Assembly: GCA_004335835.1 (NCBI GenBank)
Contig: RWJK01001630.1
Span: 7,807 to 71,806 of the forward strand
Reading direction: 5' to 3'
Length of the DNA stretch: 64,000 nt
From: Scenedesmus sp. ARA3
Lineage: Eukaryota; Chlorophyta; Chlorophyceae; Sphaeropleales; Scenedesmaceae
The notes under the pieces are model-generated. The model made no database searches. It had not been told where the DNA came from and saw nothing but the letters and a program-made list of their open reading frames with translations. Positions within the stretch are counted from its first letter, which is position 1. Every line of letters begins with the position of its first letter. The translations under genes were made by a program, and so were the position numbers. Positions 11,401 through 22,669 of the stretch are shown here, in pieces.

Positions 11401-14400
11401 TGTGCATATGATGAGTGAGGCGTAACCATGCCATGCTGAACACAAAAACAGCTCTCAACACGGTCACAACAGTTACTTGAAACAACTGCAGCACAACTGC
11501 CATCATTGCAATGGTGCAATCTCCAGCAGTTGCGACACTGCTGGGGCATATGATGTGCTGTCCTGCTGCACACAGAGCAAATGCATCCGCAGTCAGACTC
11601 AGCCAGTCACTGTGGCCAGTTGCGGTGTGCCTGCCATGCCAGAGGCCTTGCTGCCGCTGTTGACACGCTGCACTGTTTGCTGCTGCAGCCTGCGATAAGA
11701 TACTTCCCGTGCCAGGAGTGGACAGCTCAGCTTGCAAACCGCCGCTGGCCCTGGGCGGCAGCTGCCCCAGGTCTTGCCTGCCTGGGTTTTACGTGGTGGG
11801 ATCAGTGTCAGACGCTGTGTGCTCCGCCCCGGCAGGCAACGGCCCAACAATCATAGCCTCTGGAGGGTGAACTGCTCAAAGTGAGTTGAGCAAGGCGGCC
11901 AGCTCTGACCGCTAGCCACACATATGCTTTGACTCACGCCGGCGGTTGACAGCAGAGCATACCGACTACATATTTTTGTCATGTATGCTCAAAAGCTGCG
12001 CAGTGACTGCGCAACCATGCTGCGGTGTTCTGGTAGACTGTGTAGCTGTTATGACCGCAGTGCTGTTTTTCCGCCACTGCAGCGTGCGACAAGTTGCCGG
12101 CTGTCCCGGGAGCCGACCTGTCAAGCTGCGGCTTACCTATGACAGCGGGGGAGGACTGCCCCCCGACTTGCCTGCCAGGGTTTGACCTGCAAAGCCCTCT
12201 GACCGTTTCGTGCACCGCCGCACCCTCAGGAGTGTCCGGAAAGGCGGAAGTCACGGGGTCGTGCGCTCCGCAGCGTGAGTTATGACCTGGTTCTGACAAG
12301 ACTGTGTCGTTACGTATGCTGCAGCTGGTGGCGACGCGACTGCTTTTCATGCATCAATGGTTGCTGGCAGCGGGGCATGTCGGAAGCTTGCACCTGAAAG
12401 TGTGCATGTGTAGCATAGCTGTTATGCCAGCCAGTGATTGCGGGGCCTGCAATAGGTACCATGTTGCTTTCGTCTTTACGCCTGCGCACGTGCAAAACTG
12501 TAAACTCTCCACAACAACAACATGCATGTACACATGTGCTGCCGAAGTGCGCAGCTCCTGGGTGTCTGTTGCAGCGGACAGCGTGCATGCTGCAATTGCC
12601 AGTGGGCACTGCCGTGTCAGCTGTGTCACGCTGTAGCTACAGACAATGAAAATGTGTATGACTGCAACAATCGCCTTCAGACCATCCCAGCAGCTGGCAC
12701 CCCGTAGACAACAACCAGCAGTCCAATGATAAGGCCGTGCAGCACTTGGGCAGCCACGCTTCACCCAGACAACAGGCAACAGCACACCACATAGCCGTGC
12801 GGCAACGCGCCAACTGTAAGGCTCTGTCTGGTGCTGCAGCTTGCAATGCACGGCCGTCTTCGCCAGGAGCCGACGCCTCAGGCTGCCGCATGCCTCTGGC
12901 AGTGGGGGCAAGCTGCGCCCTGGCTTGCCTGCCAGGGTTTGCGCCCCGGGGCTCCCCGAGCGCTACCTGCAGTGCCCCATCGGGGCAGCTCGGAAGGCTT
13001 GTTGTCACCGGCTCGTGTGTTGCGCAAGGTGCGTTTTGCAGGGGCCCTGGTCGTGCGTGTACAGCCCCGTACAGTTGCGCGTGTGTTGGCTGTGCCAAGC
13101 GATGGCGTGTACATGCCCTGCCGTGCATGAAAGTTCTTTCTTTTGTGGAAAGGCACACTTAGGGCTGGAGAGGTCGGGTACAGTTTCCCCGCCCCGCCTA
13201 CGCCTGCACGCCTGCACGCCTGCGCACCTGCAGTTCTGGCTGCAGCTCTGCTGCTGTTGTGGATTCTCGAGCCACGACAGTTGGGGCCCAGAAGCAGGCA
13301 GCTTCCACCCAGCCTCCTGAGCAGCTTCGATGCCAGCGTGCAAGCCTCAACAGTGTTCATTGAACATACAGGCACGTGCACTGTTCTGCCTGCTCTCTGA
13401 TGCAGCGTGCTCTGGCAACCCACCCGCCATAGCCAACGGGCAGTGGGACTGCGGCAATACCGCAGCTGGCCAAGTCTGCACGGCCAAGTGCAACCCAGGC
13501 TTTGACTATGCAGCACCTTCGTCGCAGTGCATCGAGCTGCCTTGGCCAAACGCTGACAACGCGGCCAGTGGTTGGTCCCCTGTCAATGGCAGCTGCCAGC
13601 CTTGGCCGGTCATTCCCAATGCAGACATCGTGTACCAAACAGCGAGCCTCCAGCTGGGTGTCGCTTTCTCTGGCAACTGCACCAAACAAGCAGCTGACGC
13701 GCTTGGGAATGGCCTGGTGAACGACCTGCAGCAGCTGCTGGGCAGTGCTGTGACATCCACCGCTGTCACAGTCACAAAGGGCACCTGCAACAGCAGCTCC
13801 AGGCGCTGGGTGAGTGACGCACATGCTGAATTAGCGTGGGGCTCTGCTGACTGCAGGTGCACGAAAGTGAAGGACTTGCCTATGTAACAGCCCCTTCCAG
13901 CAGCAGCAGCAGCAAACAGCAGCAGTGTCGGGTGCCTGTGTGCACACACCAACGTGCATAGCAGTGTGGGATGTGCATGCAGTTTTACCCATCAAAGCAG
14001 ATATTGGCGTACAACTGCCTGATGCAGCAGCTCCGCCCTGGAAGATGCCACCTATGTGACAGGGTGCACATGTTGGCATATGCCAGCATGTGCGCAGGTG
14101 CATGCAGGCACTGTCCTCACCCACCTGACAAGCATTTGCTTGCTTTCATGTGCACACAGCTGGCTTTACTTCTCCCTTGATGAAATGACTTGTCTCATCG
14201 ATTGCAGACAGGAGCTGGGGGTGTGGCCAACCGTGCCTCAGCGCAGCAGCAGCTGGGCAGCATCCAGCAGTTCAAACTGCAGCTGCTGCAGTCCTTGCCC
14301 AAGCAAGCATTCTACAGCGGCAGCGGCAGCCTGCTGTCAAACGCCATTCAAGTGCTGCAGCAGCTACGTGAGGCGATTGCTGCAAGAGGCATCGTTGCCA

Positions 14401-16773
14401 GCCTGCCGACAACAGCCAGCAGCTTCAAAACGGCCACTGCTCAGAAGCTTCTCGAACTGGGTGAGTGATGACCCTGCGAACCGAGATGAGTTTCAGCCCT
14501 GCAGCGGCTGCGTCAGCTGGCATAACTACATTGTAACTGTTATTTTGCAGGGAGTTGCTATCTGGCAGAAGTACATTTCCAGCTGTCGTTAGCAGGCAGA
14601 AAAGATGTCAATGCAATGCAGAAAAGAAGTTGCATTGCATTGCATGCACTTGTGGGATTTGTAACTATATGCCATATCAGTGCTGTTCATGATGTTATAT
14701 GTAGACTGCCAGCTTGCAGGAGCGCGCTGTTGTTGCATGCTGATGCGAACATTTGCCCGCCTGCAGCTGCAGGATTGCTTGCCGGCATACAAAAGCATGT
14801 ACCCCCTGCATGCTCAGTTCAACAAGCCCCGACCTGCCCTTATTTGTGCTAGAACGCAGAAACAATTGAGGCAGCTGTTGACTGCATCAGACCTGTTGCA
14901 CGCCTCTCACCTGCTCTGTGATTTTGTGGGACTTCACGTTGCATTGTTGCACCGAGTTGACACCACAACCGCAACATGCCAGCCTGCAGGAATCTGAACT
15001 GAGTATCAACAGTCACAGTACTTCACTGCATGATGCCCAGCAAGCTGCATTGCATCAACATCATGAGCGGAGTGTCAGCCTCGGTGTGTGCAAGGGAGAG
15101 GGTTCAAACGCAACTAAACCCCTCCTCAACATGTTTGATTTGTTTCTGTCATGGCCGCCTGTTGCACTGCAGGTGCCCCACTTTCAAACGTCAGCATCAG
15201 CACCCAAGACGCGTCGCCCTGCGCAGCTGGCCAAGTCCAGTATTCCCGGACCCCAGACTCAAACTACTGCTACGTCTGCAGCCCTGGCACACAGAACCCT
15301 GCCCCAGGCGCAACCTGCCAGCAGTGCAGCATCGCAAATGCTGAGCCCAACGCGGACCGCACTGGGTGTGTCTGCGCTGCTGGCTGGAGTCCCCTCATCT
15401 CAGCTGTGACTGGCAAGCTGCAGCAGTGTGTGCAAGGCGGTCTCAGCTGCAGCTCCATTGCTCACAGTATGGTGAACATTGTGGGCAATGGCTGTGCCTG
15501 TAGCACTGGTTTCACCGCACAGTATGACAGCACAGGCAAGCTGGTGGCTTATGTCGTTGATACTGCTCCCCCAGCACCAACAGTAACTGTGCCGTCTGGC
15601 ATGCGCACCAACATCACACTGCCCAGCGGCAGTGGTTCCATCCTCTCTATTGAAAGCTGCAGCAACGGAGGCCGCGCATCATCCGTCAGTGACAAACACA
15701 TGATGACTTACATATCCAGGTGAGACAAGTCGACGCAACCTAGCAGAATCTCCTAGAGTGTTAGTAACTATCATAGTTGCATGACCATCGGACTGCATCT
15801 CAACAATGTATGAGATATGTCTTCAATGTTTGTGAGGCATGTGACGTTCATGTCAGCGCTGCAATCACCAACCCAGAAGGATCACATGCTATTTTACACA
15901 CCAGGGATGTTCGCATGTTACCTTCGCTGCACGTCATTGGCCTCATATCCTCTCAACCAATAACGCAGGAATTCGAACGTATCATGAACGCTGGTTACCA
16001 AGCACATGTACAACAGGCTGCTACTTATCATAATGTCTCTGCTGTTTGCTCACCGCTGGAATTGCTTCTCCTGTAGGCCTGGCTTTGTAGGCAACGAGAC
16101 CTGCTCCGCAGCAACTACCAACGGCAGCATGAATGTCACAGTCGCAGTTACACCTGGCTCATGTGACAACAACATGTGTGGGCTGCAGCACCAAGCCGGC
16201 AGCTGCTCAAGCGGCAGGTGCAACTGCCCAGAGGGCTCTCAAATGACTCCCGGCTTTGCACGCAACCCCAACGAAACAGCACTCGCCCTTGTGCCATTGG
16301 TTCCGGTGTGTCGCTACCCCTTCTTCACCCCGAGTGGCGCTCTATCCTGGTCTGGTATGACGGTGAAGTCTGGGACAACATTGGACATCACATTCACCCT
16401 TGAGCAGCTAGGCGCAGCTTCGCAGTGTGCTGCACCTGACGCTGCTCTGCTGCCCAACATCCCCCTGCTCAGATCGACATGCGGCAAGCGCGCAAGTGCA
16501 ACACCTGCTTCAGCACAGCAGCAGATGGGGGTGGAAACTGCGGAATGCAAGAATGGCGAGTATTCTGCGCAGTTTAAGGTGCCAAATGGAACCAGAGGAG
16601 CTTGCATGCAGCTGGTCATCAAGCTTGCGGATGGCAGCGTAAAGAGGGCAGCAGTGTCAGCAGTGAAGGTTGTCTACCAGTTGTCCAAGTTGGGGTTTGT
16701 GCTGCAGCATGTGATTTCTGAAGGTGATGGATTGCTGCTGGTCAGCGCAGGCTGCTGCAGCACACCACTGTAA
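8480..16773 (+). CDS. Secreted multi-module protein with sushi (CCP) and cysteine-rich repeats
   Basis: Twelve exons join in phase: 8480-8552, 8936-9108, 9508-9695, 10100-10337, 11033-11168, 11689-11880, 12083-12274, 12840-13028, 13406-13809, 14208-14460, 15173-15719 and 16077-16773 (1094 codons including the stop). Exon 1 encodes a signal peptide with the core WLLLLLIATVCS. Exons 6-9 each open with a sushi-like module: ACDK/ACNA/ACSG, two further Cys pairs, CLPGF or CNPGF, and a final GSC. Exon 11 has a Cys-rich block (CSPGTQNPAPGATCQQC, then CVCAAGW) like ephrin-receptor/EGF-type repeats; exon 12 adds PGFVGNETC and several N-glycosylation sequons. No membrane anchor was identified. An extracellular or wall-associated adhesive role is inferred. 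In exon 6 the codon for the sixth sushi cysteine is TGA (11869-11871), so the full-length product needs readthrough, exon skipping or a sequence correction. The last exon boundary is the least certain. Confidence 0.8.
9983..10099 (+). repeat. Intronic repeat whose last copy forms the splice acceptor
   Basis: Four spaced copies of a unit like TCCATGCTGACATCAGCAGC start near 9983, 10026, 10055 and 10081 in intron 3 of the sushi gene. The fourth, diverged copy ends in TTTGCAG, the acceptor of exon 4 at 10100. Confidence 0.75.
10808..10960 (+). repeat. Tandem repeat, period about 49 bp, three copies
   Basis: Each copy contains CACCAACCGCATTGCACAAC-like and CACCAACTGCATCGCAGTAT-like halves. The array lies in intron 4 of the sushi gene and is imperfect. 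Confidence 0.75.
14609..14642. repeat. Intronic hairpin, 12-bp arms and 10-nt loop
   Basis: CAATGCAATGCA at 14609-14620 pairs exactly with TGCATTGCATTG at 14631-14642. It is in intron 10 of the sushi gene, about 150 bp past the exon 10 donor. Confidence 0.85.
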
Positions 16774-17464
16774 TTGATTTAGATTCGGATTTTGAATATG
16801 TTTATATGTATTCTTTGGATTTGAACTGAGTTGAACTTTAAAGTAATGATGCAGCTCCACTGCAAAGCCTGCATGCATGTCATGGTCATCACTGTCACCA
16901 TGATGACAGTAAATGAGATGCACGTATGCAACAGTGCACAAAGTGTGCCGCGTACCTGTGCAGGTATCATCATCATCATCATGTTACCATTTAAGCCATA
17001 GCAATGTCGCCATCGGCCCCGCGCCCCACAGGAGCGGCTGAAAGAACAGGCGAAGGGGGAAGGGGAGGGAGTCATTTTGATGTGCAGGTATCATGTTGTC
17101 ATGAATCAGCGCAGCAGGTCCATTATCATGCTCAGCCCTAGTTGTGAACCACAGTGTGCACCTTTGCATCTGCTGCTGTGTCGCACCTTTCTGCATGATG
17201 CAGCGGCTTCTGGAGTATTTCAGGCGCTGCAGCAGGTGCTGTGCACTGTCAGTGCTAAAATCATATGCCAATTTGAGATTTGGATGTTGTTGTGTGCAGT
17301 GAAGGCACCTGCTTGCTCATATCCATTTACTTGTTGTCCAGTGACAGCCAAAAATCTGTTGGGTCGCTGGATCCAAGCTATGCTTGGGTTGCTTGATTAC
17401 TACCACTCATGATCAGCTCAACTCAAATCTCACGCCCCATTCCGATATATTTACCAAACATCTT
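16774..17464. other. Convergent 3' intergenic region
   Basis: Between the stop of the sushi gene and the likely 3' end of SAM synthetase. It contains a (CAT)n microsatellite at about 16968-16982 and an imperfect hairpin at about 16874-16910. No coding exon was seen. Confidence 0.55.
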
Positions 17465-17469
17465 TTACA
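17465..17469 (-). promoter_or_regulatory. Candidate TGTAA poly(A) signal of SAM synthetase
   Basis: Minus-strand TGTAA, the first one found past the stop at 18207. It implies a 3' UTR of about 740 nt, long but possible in green algae. Confidence 0.3.
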
Positions 17470-18206
17470 TTGACAGTATATACCTTTTCAAGAGAGGTAC
17501 TGATTCATTATGTCCAGTAACAAGTGTGTGCAGCTGTCCTGAGCAGCGGTAGCTTGTCTGCTGAAACTCTGCATGCAAGGTCGGGTCCAATGTTCTGGGA
17601 TCAAAATCTTCTTCATCAATAGCTGGACAGCTGCACTGCAACCAGCCACGACCTGCTGTGCATGCATCACTGCACAACGTGCACCACACAACACACATCA
17701 TTTCTTCCTTATCCATGTCCACATGTCAAGCAAGCACTTCATGTGTAAGCGCAGTGTGCGTGCGGTAAGGCGTGTCAGCAACTGAACAGTGCATCCTGCT
17801 GGCCTGCAGCAGCATCTTTCCTGCAGCAGTAATTCACACACAAGTGCCTGAGGCAGGCACAGCCACCTGCCAGCACACACAGACCTAATCAGATCTTCAA
17901 CACTTGCAAGAACACTTCTTCACCACACCACACCCAGCCCCTGTCAGGCGCTCTCCAACCGGCAGCAGGCACAGTGATAATCCAGCCAACATATGTGACC
18001 AGCTTTGCAGCTAGCATTGCTGCTACTGAGCACAGCCTAACAACTGGCACTGCACGACCGATTGTTCAAGAGCGCATTGAACCAAATCAAACATCAGGCA
18101 ACACGATTTTGGTCCACATGCGCCTGGCAGCTCAGAACCACATGCAGCCGCCCCCACCTGCTGCCAACAAATGCTCCTGAAGACACGCAATGTGCCAGCC
18201 GAGCGC

Positions 18207-18791
18207 TCAGCGCAGTGGCACGACTTGCTCCCATGAAAAGTCCGGGTCATGGTTGCGGCCGAAGTGGCCGTACGCTGCTGTCTTTTGGTAGCGCCTGTTA
18301 CCGCCGCGCTGCAGGTCCAGTTGCTGCAAGCACACAGGTGACGACAGCATGCGGAGGCGGCAGGTCAGTGCAAACACAGCATGATGCAGCGTCACTTGGC
18401 AGGTATCGTGGGTTTGCAGGACATGGCTTTGCTGAGCACACATATCTGTAGGCGAGTTGTACGCCCTGGCACATACCATTTGACAACAAACACACCAACG
18501 TGCTTGTTGCCGCGCTGCCTCTGCATCATCCCAACTCGCTCCAACTTCTGACACCTTCACAGTAAATCGACTCGCTGCACACAGTGAGCCTACCTGCGCA
18601 ACGATTAAACTTTTCGAACCGTCTTCAAACCGTTTTCAAACCCTAAACCCACCTTAATGATGAGCCCCGGCCTGAAGTCAAAGGTGCGCAGCACGGCCGC
18701 CTGTATCTCCTCGTCAGGCACGCTGCCCGTGCGGTACGTGTCCACGTACACGCTCAGCGGCTCAGGCAGCCCGATGCCATACGACACCTGC

Positions 18792-18826
<35 letters not shown>

Positions 18827-21800
18827 ATGACACCAGGGGTGCAGCAACGCTACACGCTCAGCAGCTCAGGCAGCCCGATGCCATATGACACCTGCGGCGC
18901 CAGCAGCAGCGGCAGCAGCAGCGGCGGCAGCAGCAGCAGCGAATGACACCAGGGGTGCAGCAACGTGATTCAATCCCTATCCTCATCTGCTGCATATGAG
19001 TCACACACACATGTTCCGCATGCAAGTCCGATGCAAGTCCGATGCTTCCGGCCTGTGGCGCGCTCACCACGACGCACCGGCACATCCTATCGGCACGCAA
19101 ACCAGCTGCTAGCGCACGCACCCATGTCACACGCGCACATCACTGCACCACGGACAGACACGCACTGGACCCATTGCAGCGTGGTGAACACACCATGCAC
19201 ACCTCACAAAAAGGCACCACAGGCAAACAAACACATTGCCCATTGCGCAACAAGCAAGAAGACAGGCCCAACCTACACTAAGCAGCGCTGCGCAAACAAC
19301 ACACACATTGCCTGTTTTGCAACATGCAAAGCAGGCCCCACCTGCACCAAGCAGCGCTGCGCCAGTCCTGCAGCCACCACAGACTTGGCAGCTTGGCGGG
19401 CGATGTAAGCTCCAGACCTGTCCACTTTGGTGGGGTCCTTGCCGCTGAATGCACCCCCGCCATGTGCTCCCCAGCCGCCGTATGTGTCCACAATGATCTT
19501 GCGGCCTGTGAGGCCAGCATCACCGCAGGGGCCTCCCACAATGAAGCTTCATGCAGCAGCAGACAAGGCCGATCAAAGGCATAATGAGTTGCAGCAGACA
19601 AGGCCGATCAGATGCAAGCCACAGGCAGGGGGCGGCAGCCGGTGGTATGAACGCATGAATGAAATCGGAAAGCAGCGCTGCTGGCATCCCCACAGGGGCC
19701 GCCCAGGATGAATCTGATGACATGCATGGAGGCATACAAGGCCAGGGGCAGAGGCAGGCAGAGGCAGACGGATGAGTGCGCAGTGGTTGTTTGTGGGGCC
19801 TCCCAGGATGAAGCTACATGCAGCAGCAGACAGAGATAACACGAAGTGCAAGCCACAGGCAGCGGTAGGCAGCCGGTCATACTTTTGAGTGAACGCGATT
19901 GAAGAGCGGCGCTGCGGGCACAGCCACAGGGGCCGCCCAGGATGAAGCTGATGACATTCGGAGAGAGGCACACAAGGCCAGGGGCAGAGGCAGGCCTTCC
20001 ATGAGCTTGAGGTGTTGATGTGCTGCATCTCAAACAGGTGCAAGGAGGAGCGGCAACTGCCGGGCGTGTTGTGCTGCAGCATCAACATGTTTGGTGGTGG
20101 CAGCCGCGACAGACGAGTGCAGCTTGCCGGCTCACAGGAGGCCCCCGCCGTCATAATAGTTGCGACCGCCGCCATAACAGCTGCAACCGCCGTTATAACA
20201 GTTGCGGCCGCCTGCTGACAATGCATCCATCAGCGGCAGCCGCAGCGCGCGTACCTGTGGCTAGGGTTCAGGTAAAACTCCGTCTGGTCTGTCAGGAACT
20301 GCGCGGGGATCACCGGCTGAATGACGTGCTGCATGAGCTCGCGCTGCACCTCAGCGTGGCTAATGTCCGGGGAGTGCTGCGCAGATATGAGCACGGTGTG
20401 CACTCGCTGCGGTACCAGGTGACCCCCATCACGCAGGTACTCCACAGTCACCTGCAGGCGCCACGTGTCAACGTAGAGATCAAACAAGTTTTCTTTGAAA
20501 ATGTAAAAATGTAAGCAAAGGACCTACAGGTGTGAATGCCATGGCTTGCCACTCTGCATGGGTCAGGCTCTCTTTACGGACCCGTGCCAGGGTGATAGAT
20601 CCATGAAGAAACCCAATGCATGCAGGTATGCACACACGACAACTTGTGCTCGGCGAGCGCACAGACACGCACACAGAACAGCTGGAAGCTGGCACGCCAA
20701 CCATTCCGTGCTTTACATGCAACTCAACACCAAACCCCCATCATCATCCTCTGCCATGCAGACCATACCCCCGCAGCACATACAGCCACGCCTGCAAACC
20801 CCACTCCACAACCCTGAACCACTCCGCGGCCACACTAACCCTTCCCGCACCACCCTGCTGCACACAAATCCACCCTGCCATGCAACCCTCAATCCATGGC
20901 CGCACCACCTCACAAACATACTCTGCCATAAAACCCAAACCCTCGCACCTGCGTCTTGCCATCTGGCCGCGCCCAGGGGCACATGCCCTGCTTGCGCACT
21001 TCCGCCAGCCGCATCGCAAGCTGTGAGGCCAGCTGATGAGTCAGCGGCATCAGCTCAGGCGTCTCATCGCACGCATAGCCAAACATGTGGCCCTGATCGC
21101 CTGCGCCGATGTCTTCGGGGGCTTTGTGGCCCATGCCGTGCACGCTCTGCAGCGTGCAGTGCAGCGCCGCAGTGTTTTGAGTGTTTTGAGTTAGAGAGTT
21201 GAGCTTCCTGTGTTGGTCTGTCCAGCTCAAACTAATCAGGTAATCCCAGCACCCACATCAAGTGAGTGCAACATAGAATAGTGTGACTGATGTCCTCGGA
21301 GGCTTTGTGGCCCATGCCATGCACGCTCTGCGGGGTGGAGTGTTAGAGGGTACGCGGTGCAGTGCAGCGCCGCAGTGTTCGAGTGTTAGAGCACTGTGGC
21401 GGGTTTCCTCGGGGGCCTTGTGATCCATAACGTGCACGCTTTGCAGAGGAGCAGGGAAACATGATTTGGAGAGCAGCGAGGCTGTAGCACATTGTTCAAA
21501 CACACATGTAGCACAATGTTCAAATACACATGTAGCACATTGTTCAAACACACATCAACGTGTTGGCAGAACAAAGTAGCTGGCGTGCGCATGCACACGT
21601 GCCAGGGCTTGTGACGCATGCCCGTGCACGCTCTGCTGGGTGGAGTGTTGAGTGTTTGCAGTGCAATGCAGCGCCGCAGTGTTTATGTGTGCTTGTGTGC
21701 GGGAGTGGAAGCCATTGGGTGGCAAGCGCAGGCGAAGCCACTAGATCTGCAGCGTCAACCGTACACAGCTGCAACAGGACGCCTCTTACATCATACCATA

Positions 21801-22610
21801 CTCTTGTCCCCGAGCACAAGCCTTGGGCAGCGCACACATCATGATCTGGCAGGATAGGCCTGCACTAGTGCTGCAGATTGTGCCACACGCCGCACCTGTG
21901 CAATCTCTGGCACCTGCTGCTGCACCAGCACCTTCACCTCTGCGCTGTCTGCATCAAAGCCCAGGTCATGCGAGGTGTAGCCGATGTCCCTGCAGGCCTG
22001 CCGCGCAACGGCTGCATGCAAGGGGACACGGGAGGCAGCAGAGGAGGGGGCAAAGCAGGGCCGCAGACACAACAGCGGGTCACTTCAGTGTGCAAGGCAT
22101 GGTAGCCGATGGCCCTGCAGGCCTGGCGCGCAACGGCTGGGAGGGAAAGTGTAGAAAGCAGTGGCAGCACAGGTGACAGCAAAGCAGTGATGCAGACAGA
22201 GCAGCAGCAGCAGCAGCAGCTGACGTCAGTGTCCAGAGTGTGGCACGCGTTGTTACATGCGAATTTCGAACGCAGCTCTGATGGCTGGTTGAAGGTGCGC
22301 AGAGCAGCAAGCATACCACGACATACATTACAAGGCGGGACCCTTAGGTCAGAGCTGCGCCTGCACCCCTCATCACATTGACACACGCAGCACCACATGC
22401 AAACGCCGCATTCCACACCAAGTCTCATGCGCAGCATGCCGCAGCCGATACAAACCACGCTGCCGGCAGATACCCATTCGTATTCATCTGCTGGCTGTGG
22501 GCTGGCATGCATGCAGCCAAACCGGCTAGATACATCGATTAATGGCTGATACACGCGAGCTGAGCATCCTGTACAACCCGCAGCCCACATGCATAGTCCA
22601 CGCTGCCGCC

Positions 22611-22669
<59 letters not shown>

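Noticed and set aside
16874..16910. Hairpin in the 3' flank of the sushi gene considered as a SECIS element
   Set aside because: The ATGA lies on the wrong arm and the apical A-rich loop is missing.
18636..18652. Plant-telomere-like CCCTAAACCC next to SAMS exon 8
   Set aside because: A single copy at a splice donor; scattered AACCCTA hits also occur at 6925, 40255 and 40490, so no telomeric tract.
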